Source: Dehalococcoidia bacterium UBA6495 (lineage in GTDB: Bacteria; Chloroflexota; Dehalococcoidia; Lucifugimonadales; UBA826). Taken from it: a DNA stretch of 5,342 nucleotides. A model generated the notes under the pieces. That model worked only from the letters and a program-made list of their open reading frames with translations. It was not told the DNA's origin and did not search any database. The stretch is from contig DJMH01000051.1 in NCBI GenBank assembly GCA_002435305.1, positions 1 through 5,342 on the forward strand. The letters are read 5' to 3'. Positions 1-5,163 of this stretch are shown here, in pieces. The translations under genes and the position numbers were made by a program. How positions within the stretch are numbered: the first letter of the stretch is position 1; every line of letters begins with the position of its first letter.

Positions 1-1355
1 TCATTCAAAAGCTTAAGTTTGCCGAAACGTCTTTCCGTCATCTGTATATGTCGTGCCGGCAAATGAGTTGTGTCTCCCATCGCATCATGTTCGCTTCCAT
101 TAGCAACATAGCTGCCGGGCCCTCCCGGCAAAGGCATAGGAGATAGGTCCCATCCGTCGTATCTAAGATAGCCGTTTGTCCCTGCGTAGACTTCTCTCTT
201 TTCAGAAACAAGAGATTTCAGATCAGGTCTTGGGATATTCTGTCTTCTCTCAGATAGGGCCATTTCACTCAGTACAACTACCGGACCTTGATATCTTTCT
301 GCCCAGTTAACAGACATGACTCCAGCCACAAAACATTCCTCCACGGTGCCGGGAGCTATCACGGGCATTTTCATATCTCCATGCCCGGGATATAAAGCAG
401 TAAGCAAATCTGATTGTTCAGTTTTTGTGGGTAATCCAGTTGAAGGTCCACCTCTTTGTACATCTATAACGACTAGAGGAATTTCCGCCATCCAAGCTAG
501 GCCTATCCCTTCACCCATCAAGGTGAATCCAGGGCCTGCGGTACTAGTCATCGCTTTTTTCCCAGCGTATCCGGCTCCAAGGATACTAGTGATAGATTCG
601 ATTTCAGACGAAGATTGATATACAAATTTACCTTCTCCAACCAGATTCTGCTCCATCCAAAGGAGAATTGGGGTTGCTGGAGAAATTGGGTAGCCAACAA
701 ATACATCGAGCCCAGCGTGGGCAGCACCAATGCTAAAAGCTAGGTTACCATTCAAGAGCACTTGTTCTCCTTCTGGCTTAATGGGGTCTGATAGTTCCCC
801 TAAATTAAATCCACTCTTCTCAGCCTCCGCCGACCCCAATGAAAGAGCCATATTATTGGAATCGATAATTTGTTGGTCACCAGGGCGCCCTCTTGAGTAC
901 CGTTGCCTGTTAAATTCTTCAAGTATGCTGATAGGAACGTCCACCAATTGAGCTAGCGCTCCCATCACTACGAAGTTTGCGGCTCGGTTATTACCGGTCT
1001 GTTTGGCTAGTTCATCAAAATCCATTGCTAATGTTTTATCAGAAGCATCTATTTCAAATTCCCCGGAATTGTAAATAATCACACCGTCATCGGCCACCTC
1101 ATCCCTGTGACTATCGTAAGCGTATTGATTGAAAGCAACCAATACGTCCAGTTCATCACCGGAGCTAAGCACAGTACTGGTTGATATCCTAGTCTGGGTC
1201 CAAGTGGGCCCACCTTTAATCTGGGAAGGAAAGGTAGAAAAAGTCTGGACATTATATCCAGACTGTGCCATCGCCTGAGCAAGTCCTTCTGCAGATGTAA
1301 CCACCCCTTGTCCACCTTCCCCAGCAAATCGGACGACAAAGTCCTGCTTCTTCAA
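1..1355 (-). CDS. korA: 2-oxoacid:ferredoxin (acceptor) oxidoreductase, fused gamma-alpha subunit, 3' end missing
   Basis: This subunit oxidatively decarboxylates a 2-oxoacid (probably 2-oxoglutarate) to the acyl-CoA, passing electrons to ferredoxin in the cytoplasm. The 451 visible residues contain a gamma domain (about 5-185) with the glycine motif GEGGQG at 12-17. A linker leads into the alpha (pyrimidine-binding) domain from about 200, with GYPISPATP at 221-229, the TSTAGPGF segment at 270-277 and DVQRGGPSTGLPT at 298-310. The gamma-before-alpha fusion is a known arrangement (as in mycobacterial KorA), not a novelty. The start is a TTG: an in-frame TGA lies eight codons upstream, a strong GGGAGG site sits 5 nt before the TTG, and the first in-frame ATG would remove the GEGGQG motif. 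The gene runs off the left edge; full alpha fusions are usually near 600 residues, and a beta (TPP-binding) gene is expected beyond. Substrate specificity (2-oxoglutarate or another 2-oxoacid) cannot be fixed from this subunit alone. Confidence 0.93.
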   Translation of the reverse strand, partial: MKKQDFVVRFAGEGGQGVVTSAEGLAQAMAQSGYNVQTFSTFPSQIKGGPTWTQTRISTSTVLSSGDELDVLVAFNQYAYDSHRDEVADDGVIIYNSGEFEIDASDKTLAMDFDELAKQTGNNRAANFVVMGALAQLVDVPISILEEFNRQRYSRGRPGDQQIIDSNNMALSLGSAEAEKSGFNLGELSDPIKPEGEQVLLNGNLAFSIGAAHAGLDVFVGYPISPATPILLWMEQNLVGEGKFVYQSSSEIESITSILGAGYAGKKAMTSTAGPGFTLMGEGIGLAWMAEIPLVVIDVQRGGPSTGLPTKTEQSDLLTALYPGHGDMKMPVIAPGTVEECFVAGVMSVNWAERYQGPVVVLSEMALSERRQNIPRPDLKSLVSEKREVYAGTNGYLRYDGWDLSPMPLPGGPGSYVANGSEHDAMGDTTHLPARHIQMTERRFGKLKLLN

Positions 1356-1360
1356 TTTAC

Positions 1361-1366
1361 CCTCCC
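1361..1366 (-). promoter_or_regulatory. Shine-Dalgarno site that fixes the TTG start of the oxidoreductase
   Basis: GGGAGG on the minus strand lies 5 nt before the TTG at 1355-1353. It decides the start, because no in-frame ATG or GTG lies between the upstream in-frame stop (TGA at 1382-1380) and this TTG. Confidence 0.8.
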
Positions 1367-1441
1367 GAAAAACTTCTTTTCAGTGGCAGCCAATTTGCAA
1401 CTACCAAAACATGTAAAATTCATTGTACCGAACTACATCAA

Positions 1442-1500
1442 ATCAGCCCTTAAAAACATATCTTAGTATGATCAGTGTCAATAGCTATTCAAGGGCTAAT
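1442..1500 (-). promoter_or_regulatory. Potential structured 5' leader of the oxidoreductase gene (13-bp stem, long loop)
   Basis: The arms 1500-1488 and 1454-1442 are complementary over 13 positions. Read as minus-strand RNA, eleven pairs are Watson-Crick (core AGCCCUU/AAGGGCU) and the other two are G-U wobbles, so the helix is unbroken only in the transcript of this strand. The loop is 33 nt. It lies downstream of the best promoter (about 1511) and upstream of the ribosome binding site, so it would be inside the leader. No U-run follows the second arm, so it is not an ordinary terminator. It matches no riboswitch class I recognise, and chance is possible. Confidence 0.35.
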
Positions 1501-1517
1501 GTACAGTACCGTCAGAA

Positions 1518-1547
1518 AATATATCAACCGAGTTTTTATAGTGTCAA
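1518..1547 (-). promoter_or_regulatory. Sigma70-like promoter for the oxidoreductase gene
   Basis: On the minus strand a perfect -35 TTGACA (1547-1542) is followed after 18 nt by TATATT (1523-1518, five of six matches to TATAAT). Transcription would start near 1511 and leave a leader of about 155 nt before the TTG start. A second TTGACA (1481-1476) with a poorer TATGTT (1460-1455, 15-nt spacer) lies 66 nt downstream and could be a weaker promoter. Confidence 0.55.
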
Positions 1548-1567
1548 TGTTGTGTTTGTGTTCACAA

Positions 1568-1579
1568 TCTAAATTTAGA
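1568..1579. repeat. Perfect 12-bp palindrome upstream of the oxidoreductase promoter, possible operator
   Basis: TCTAAATTTAGA is a perfect palindrome without a spacer. It lies 20 bp upstream of the -35 box at 1547 and 38 bp after the ccmB stop. Its size and place fit a dimeric regulator site, most simply an activator site, but AT-rich palindromes also arise by chance and I cannot name a regulator. Confidence 0.3.
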
Positions 1580-1617
1580 CCGTTTAGCCTAAAATATCTT
1601 ATCTAAGCCCTAACAGG

Positions 1618-2310
1618 TCAATCTTCAACAATCATAGTAAAAGAGGCTGGCCCAAGCACACCATATATCACATCAAAAACAATCATCAGGGCTATCCACC
1701 GAAGGTTTTGGTCCAAATTGCCACCATTCATTATTGAATGCGTCGACTCTACGGCACCCAAAATGATGGGCACCACCACAGGAAGAAATAAGATGGGTAA
1801 CATAACCTCCTTCGCTCTCATATTCATAGATATCGTCGCAAATAACATCCCACACAATGAAATTCCAAAAAGGGCCGGTAAAGAAATCCAAAGCATGTTC
1901 AGAGGAGATAGCGTCACATTGAACAATACGATCAAAATTGGAACGAGTATTAATTCAATTACTATTAAAAACATCACATTAGATAGCACTTTACCGAAAA
2001 AAATGACATCCCTACCTACCGGTGAAGCCAGCAGGCCATGGAAGGCACCACCTTCTGTTTCAGCTAGAAGCATCCTGTTAAACCCCACCATGGCACCAAA
2101 CATTATAGAAACCCAAAGAATCCCCGGGACTATTAAGTTGACAGTGTTCGGGGTTGATTCAAGCGCAAAATTAAATATCACAACAACCAACAAGGAGAAG
2201 ATAAAAACTGGCAGAATTACATCTTTACTTCTGATTTCAAGTAAGAAATCTTTCCTTACCAGTACAAACAGGTGATAAAAATATGTCTTAAGAGGGTTAA
2301 AAAATATCAT
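1618..2310 (-). CDS. ccmB: Cytochrome c maturation ABC transporter, permease subunit CcmB
   Basis: CcmB is the inner-membrane subunit that works with the ATPase CcmA in System I cytochrome c biogenesis; the complex drives release of haem-loaded CcmE from CcmC. The 230-residue product is close to the family's usual 220. It begins with an amphipathic stretch holding the R-K-D and L-E-I-R elements (about 19-27), followed by about six membrane segments (roughly 31-49, 59-78, 101-128, 134-160, 168-188, 205-226). Family-like segments include VPGILWV at 61-67, the E-x-x-x-x-x-x-L-L-x-x-P stretch before TM3, and LPVVVPI at 176-182. I chose the ATG at 2310, 14 nt inside the end of ccmA and 10 nt after an AAGGG site. 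A start at 2376 is open but would overlap ccmA by 80 nt and add 22 residues of no membrane character. Tight overlap with ccmA implies coupled translation. Confidence 0.88.
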   Translation of the reverse strand: MIFFNPLKTYFYHLFVLVRKDFLLEIRSKDVILPVFIFSLLVVVIFNFALESTPNTVNLIVPGILWVSIMFGAMVGFNRMLLAETEGGAFHGLLASPVGRDVIFFGKVLSNVMFLIVIELILVPILIVLFNVTLSPLNMLWISLPALFGISLCGMLFATISMNMRAKEVMLPILFLPVVVPIILGAVESTHSIMNGGNLDQNLRWIALMIVFDVIYGVLGPASFTMIVED

Positions 2311-2947
2311 CCACCAGCATCCCTTTTGATATGCGTTGGTTGCGAACTCTACCTCTATATGAAATTTGAGATGCATGCGTAGTCATAACTATTGACTTGC
2401 CACTCTCTAATTGATCACCAATGATTTTTTCAAATAATCTCAAAGAATCTTGATCTAAACCTGATTCCGGTTCATCAAACAGTAATATTTTAGGGGAATG
2501 AAGAAGCGCCCTGGCAATTGCCACTCTTTTGATGTAACCATGCGACAGGGTGGCAATCTTACTACCTAGTCTGTTTGAGAGTCCGATGAGTGCTGCTTTC
2601 TCCAAAATCGTACTATCCAAGTTATCTACCGAATTCAAGCGACCAAAAAATTCTAAATTTTCTTTTACTGTAAGTTGCGAATATAGAAAGGGCTGATGTG
2701 CGACAAAAGCCAAATCAGACCTAACTCTATGAGGATTTGACCGTAGGTCTTGCCCCAGTATTTTTACCATGCCGTAATCGCTTGAGACTAAAGAGGCTAT
2801 GATTGACAACAAAGTGGTTTTGCCAGAACCATTGATACCTCTAATAACCACTACTTCACCAGGTTCTACGGAGAGACACAGTTTATGAAGAACACGGTTC
2901 CTACCGTAAGACTTTGTTACATTTTCTACTTCTAAAAGTGCGTCCAT
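2297..2947 (-). CDS. ccmA: Cytochrome c maturation ABC transporter, ATP-binding subunit CcmA
   Basis: This cytoplasmic ATPase powers the CcmAB step of System I cytochrome c maturation. The 216 residues carry every ABC element: Walker A GINGSGKT at 37-44 (Lys43), Q-loop Gln85 in AHQP, signature LSHG at 134-137 (LSHGYIKRVAIARALL, close to the LSxGQ form but with His and Tyr), Walker B ILLFDEP at 154-160 with catalytic Glu159, D-loop GLD, and H-loop His191 in TTHA. The family assignment rests on the directly overlapping ccmB-type permease; the ATPase alone would be a generic ABC protein. The start is probably the ATG at 2947, giving M-D-A-L-L-E-V-E-N-V, with a weak GAG about 8 nt upstream. A GTG at 2959 in the same frame is open but has no ribosome site. 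ccmC, ccmE and ccmF are not in the window. Confidence 0.87.
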   Translation of the reverse strand: MDALLEVENVTKSYGRNRVLHKLCLSVEPGEVVVIRGINGSGKTTLLSIIASLVSSDYGMVKILGQDLRSNPHRVRSDLAFVAHQPFLYSQLTVKENLEFFGRLNSVDNLDSTILEKAALIGLSNRLGSKIATLSHGYIKRVAIARALLHSPKILLFDEPESGLDQDSLRLFEKIIGDQLESGKSIVMTTHASQISYRGRVRNQRISKGMLVDDIF

Positions 2948-2970
2948 GCAATTTCTCACATAACAGAGTA

Positions 2971-2976
2971 TTTATA
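2971..2976 (-). promoter_or_regulatory. Possible -10 box for ccmAB
   Basis: TATAAA on the minus strand would place the transcript start near 2964, about 17 nt before the ccmA ATG. No good -35 is seen at the right distance, so this is a weak call in the short divergent gap between ccmA and queF. Confidence 0.3.
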
Positions 2977-3005
2977 CACAATATCCGTTTAATATGGCAT
3001 TTCGT

Positions 3006-3027
3006 TGTTACAATTAAAAGATTAACA
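3006..3027. repeat. Inverted repeat in the ccmA-queF divergent gap
   Basis: TGTTA (3006-3010) and TAACA (3023-3027) are 5-bp inverted arms 12 nt apart, 27 bp before the queF start. The length and placement could suit a regulator, but five-base arms in AT-rich DNA are weak evidence. I see no preQ1 riboswitch fold in this gap. Confidence 0.15.
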
Positions 3028-3042
3028 GACGAATGCGATAAT

Positions 3043-3046
3043 GGAG
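3043..3046 (+). promoter_or_regulatory. Shine-Dalgarno site that fixes the queF start
   Basis: GGAG lies 7 nt before the ATG at 3054. A GTG at 3048 is in the same frame but only one base after this site, too close to be used, so the ATG is the start. Confidence 0.7.
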
Positions 3047-3053
3047 AGTGATT

Positions 3054-3473
3054 ATGCCCTCGATAGAAGAATTGCAAACCGCGTACGAGTCACTGGATGA
3101 CAAAATTGAAATCGTTTCCGAAGATTCGATAAATCCCGAGTTATTGATAGCGTTTGATTATGAATATTCCGGGTCCGATACCAAAGTATTCATAACAACG
3201 GAAGAATTCACCGCTGTTTGTCCCTGGACCGGGCTACCAGACTTTGGAAAGCTAACTATTGAATATGTACCTTCTAATTTATGCCTTGAACTCAAGTCAC
3301 TAAAATATTATTTGATGGGATTTACTGGGGTTGGAATTGTGCAGGAGCACGCTGCAAACAAGATAATCAGGGATCTCGTAAACTGCAGTAAACCTGAAGA
3401 GATGAGCATAGAACTGGAATATAAGGTCAGGGGTGGTATTGCCACTAAAGTTTCGGTAACACACAAAAAATAA
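3054..3473 (+). CDS. queF: NADPH-dependent 7-cyano-7-deazaguanine (preQ0) reductase, type I QueF
   Basis: QueF reduces the nitrile of preQ0 to the amine preQ1 with NADPH, the last step before insertion of the base into tRNA for queuosine. The 139-residue protein is of the short unimodular type. Catalytic Cys56 and Asp63 lie in the block CPWTGLPDFG (56-65), and the QueF family motif appears as ELKSLKYYL (79-87). The VRGG segment near 125-128 matches the family's C-terminal RGG element. Substrate-binding Glu98 is present, but the residue before it is Gln97 rather than the His of the B. subtilis F-H-E-D motif, and a His follows at 99; this Q-E-H form appears to be a subfamily variant. No other queuosine gene is in view. 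It is transcribed away from ccmAB. An archaeosine-type QueF-like role is unlikely given the bacterial signals. Confidence 0.93.
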   Translation: MPSIEELQTAYESLDDKIEIVSEDSINPELLIAFDYEYSGSDTKVFITTEEFTAVCPWTGLPDFGKLTIEYVPSNLCLELKSLKYYLMGFTGVGIVQEHAANKIIRDLVNCSKPEEMSIELEYKVRGGIATKVSVTHKK

Positions 3474-3493
3474 GGTCTGTTTCTTGGAACCAC

Positions 3494-3511
3494 TTTAACT
3501 TATCAGTTAAA
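3494..3511. repeat. Inverted repeat between queF and the FAH-family gene
   Basis: TTTAACT (3494-3500) and AGTTAAA (3505-3511) are perfect 7-bp arms around a 4-nt loop. A second overlapping inversion, CAGTT-A-AACTG, covers 3504-3514. No T-run follows, so it is a poor terminator; it could be an operator for the FAH-family gene or a weak mRNA hairpin between the two genes. Confidence 0.35.
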
Positions 3512-3541
3512 CTGACGCCCATACTTTCGAATCACGATCAA

Positions 3542-3547
3542 TATAAA
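3542..3547 (+). promoter_or_regulatory. Possible -10 box for the FAH-family gene
   Basis: TATAAA lies 33 bp before the start codon in the 107-bp gap after queF. No convincing -35 box is seen, so readthrough from queF is an equally good explanation. Confidence 0.2.
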
Positions 3548-3580
3548 GTTCATAAACAACCTCAGTCTAAGGAGAGCAAA

Positions 3581-4348
3581 ATGACAAATTTTGTAAGGTT
3601 TCAAAATAACGGCGATTCTTCTTTTGGAGTTTTAGAAGAAGAAACAATATCTGAAATATCCAACGCCCCTTTCAGCTCTTACCAAACAACAGGTAAGACC
3701 TTCTCTTTGGGTGACGTAAAATTATTATCACCCGTATCACCCAACAAAATAGTTGCCATTGGGCTCAACTATAAAAGTCATCTTGGCGGCCGGCCAGGTC
3801 CAGCAGCTCCGGAACCATTTCTCAAGGCATCCACAACTGTTGTCGGGCCCGGAGACAATATCGTAATACCCAAAATTGCTATCGATGAAGGTGTCAAAAT
3901 ACAACCCGAGGCAGAATTAGCCTTAGTAATTGGGAAAGAATGTAAAGGGGCTACTCAGGCCAACGCGCTTGATTATGTCTTTGCCTACACCTGCGGCAAC
4001 GATGTTTCAGCTAGAGATTGGCAACAAAACGATTTGCAATGGGCACGGGCTAAATCTTCAGATACCTTCGGTCCGATTGGGCCATGGATGACAACAGACC
4101 TTGACCCAACAAACATACAGGTAATATGCAGGGTAAACGGGGAAGAAAAGCAGAATCAAAACACATCTGATTTATTACACCCAGTGACCAAAATCATCGA
4201 ATATGTCAGTGCAGTCATAACTTTAGAGGTCGGAGACGTAATAATGACTGGTACTCCAGGCACCCCTGGTGACATTCATCCAGGAGACACCGTAGAGATA
4301 GAAATTAGCGGTGTAGGAGTACTAAGCAACCCAGTAGTTTCAGAATAA
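3581..4348 (+). CDS. Fumarylacetoacetate hydrolase (FAH) family protein, HpcE/FAHD1-like
   Basis: A cytoplasmic metal-dependent enzyme of the FAH superfamily, which cleaves, decarboxylates or isomerises 2,4-dioxo or 2-hydroxy-dienoate compounds, often at the end of aromatic degradation. The 255-residue length is typical of bacterial members. The N-terminal ~50 residues resemble the small DUF2437-type domain. The catalytic domain then carries GLNYKSH at 61-67, metal ligands Glu110 and Glu112 (PEAELALVIG) with Asp141 (GNDVSARDWQ), Lys158 in AKSSDTFGP, and the GDVIMTGTPGT loop at 218-228, followed by PGDTVEIEISGVG. The start ATG is preceded by TAAGGAG with a 6-nt gap. True substrate cannot be told from sequence: acylpyruvate hydrolase, oxaloacetate decarboxylase and 2-hydroxyhepta-2,4-diene-1,7-dioate isomerase all share these motifs. 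No other aromatic-catabolism gene is visible. Confidence 0.9.
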   Translation: MTNFVRFQNNGDSSFGVLEEETISEISNAPFSSYQTTGKTFSLGDVKLLSPVSPNKIVAIGLNYKSHLGGRPGPAAPEPFLKASTTVVGPGDNIVIPKIAIDEGVKIQPEAELALVIGKECKGATQANALDYVFAYTCGNDVSARDWQQNDLQWARAKSSDTFGPIGPWMTTDLDPTNIQVICRVNGEEKQNQNTSDLLHPVTKIIEYVSAVITLEVGDVIMTGTPGTPGDIHPGDTVEIEISGVGVLSNPVVSE

Positions 4349-4367
4349 TCAACACAATTATGTTGAT
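4348..4367. repeat. Small inverted repeat just after the FAH-family stop
   Basis: ATCAACA and TGTTGAT (7-bp arms, 6-nt loop) follow the stop directly. It has no T-run, and probably only helps form the transcript end together with the stronger hairpin just after it. Confidence 0.3.
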
Positions 4368-4371
4368 AACA

Positions 4372-4405
4372 CGGGATGGCACTCCGGTTCCATCCCGACG
4401 CTTTT
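4372..4405 (+). terminator. Rho-independent-type terminator of the FAH-family gene
   Basis: CGGGATGG (4372-4379) and CCATCCCG (4390-4397) form a perfect 8-bp GC-rich stem with a 10-nt loop, followed four bases later by TTTT and more A/T. The T-run is short, and its last bases (4404-4406, TTA on this strand) are the stop codon of the convergent ccdA. On the minus strand the same hairpin lies just after the ccdA stop but has no T-run, so it serves the plus strand best. Confidence 0.6.
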
Positions 4406-5126
4406 AAATATTTCCCCACCGATATCGCAACAACTCAGCACCATCGCCAATCGTCCAATACAACACGATGTAAGTCCCTGCTGCTACCATCGACAATTTA
4501 CCTATCACCTCAACATAAGGAATCAACATACCAACCAAACGTTGGGTAGCATCCTCGAAATATAGTACAGCCACGGTGACAGACATCATTATCAAACCCA
4601 TGCCTAGGCTATAGGCAAGCGATCCCACCACAACATTCACGACCCCGGTGGCCGATACCCCAGATCCCACCACAATTCCTACAGCAGATAGGAAAACAGG
4701 CAAAGCGCAACTCAAAGAGGCAAGAGCGTAGGCTATACCGAACATAAATATTTGATTAATTCCCTGAAACGACCCGAAAGATAAATTCCCCAAAAACCCG
4801 ATAGCCAAGCTTCGTTTCATCAGGAGTAACCAAAGACCCGCCAGAAAAATAAATGCTCCAATACCCAACCCTATGAAAGGCAGTAATGATCCAAACAACC
4901 TAAATCCCAATGCCAGAAAAATCCCGAAAACACCGAATACAACAACAAAACCTATGGTGAGTGTAAATCCAATGGCTAAACCTTTTAGCAAAATAAATAA
5001 AGGAGAAAGTGAAGAAGAAGATTTACTTAAATGAAATCCAACATAGGCTGGAAACATAGCAGCACCGCAAGGATTAAATGCTGCTACTGTCCCGGCTGTA
5101 AAGGCAAATAGGATGGATACATCCAT
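4404..5126 (-). CDS. ccdA: CcdA/DsbD-family thiol-disulfide electron carrier (cytochrome c biogenesis protein)
   Basis: An integral membrane protein that carries reducing equivalents from cytoplasmic thioredoxin to thiol proteins on the outer face, which keep apocytochrome c cysteines reduced before haem attachment. At 240 residues it matches the CcdA type (no DsbD alpha or gamma domain). It is almost wholly hydrophobic with about six membrane segments, and the redox cysteine pair is Cys20 in FNPCGAAMFP and Cys140 in SLSCALPVF, each with its typical proline. The start ATG is the first possible one, since an in-frame TGA is two codons upstream; the nearest purine-rich site (AAAGG at 5144-5140) is 13 nt away, so translation may be coupled to the gene before it. 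A metal-export or thiol-reductant role is possible for such proteins, but ccmAB nearby favours cytochrome c. Confidence 0.88.
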   Translation of the reverse strand: MDVSILFAFTAGTVAAFNPCGAAMFPAYVGFHLSKSSSSLSPLFILLKGLAIGFTLTIGFVVVFGVFGIFLALGFRLFGSLLPFIGLGIGAFIFLAGLWLLLMKRSLAIGFLGNLSFGSFQGINQIFMFGIAYALASLSCALPVFLSAVGIVVGSGVSATGVVNVVVGSLAYSLGMGLIMMSVTVAVLYFEDATQRLVGMLIPYVEVIGKLSMVAAGTYIVLYWTIGDGAELLRYRWGNI

Positions 5127-5163
5127 AGTTCAGGTGATACCTTTATACTTTTTATAAACCCGC

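Noticed and set aside
113..130. GC-rich inverted repeat CCGGG...CCCGG
   Set aside because: It lies inside the oxidoreductase reading frame and encodes the Gly-Pro-rich P-L-P-G-G-P-G-S segment, so coding explains it.
316..951. Plus-strand open frames of 100 and 73 codons within the oxidoreductase gene
   Set aside because: They are antisense to the conserved gamma-alpha coding frame, which continues unbroken through the region.
548..1339. Minus-strand open frames of 60 and 86 codons inside the oxidoreductase gene
   Set aside because: They are out-of-frame shadows of the same gene; the correct frame, read from the TTG at 1355, holds all the family motifs.
1433..1459. 8-codon ORF (MFLRADLM) in the oxidoreductase leader
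   Set aside because: Too short, no ribosome site, and it overlaps the candidate stem; expected by chance.
1673..1891. 72-codon minus-strand frame inside ccmB
   Set aside because: A frame-shifted shadow of ccmB with no family features.
1718..2275. 185-codon plus-strand open frame opposite ccmB
   Set aside because: It lies wholly inside ccmB, which has clear family motifs and membrane segments; the antisense product has no recognisable domain and no ribosome site was seen.
2311..2376. Longer ccmB start at 2376
   Set aside because: It would overlap ccmA by 80 nt and add a segment not seen in the family; the ATG at 2310 fits the usual short overlap.
3037..3042. GATAAT as the queF -10 box
   Set aside because: Transcription would begin after the ribosome binding site and almost at the start codon, leaving no usable leader.
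2960..3053. preQ1 riboswitch before queF
   Set aside because: I could not find the short C-rich/A-rich pseudoknot pattern expected of preQ1 classes in this AT-rich gap.
3308..3493. Minus-strand 61-codon frame opposite queF
   Set aside because: It is antisense to the conserved second half of QueF, with no separate support.
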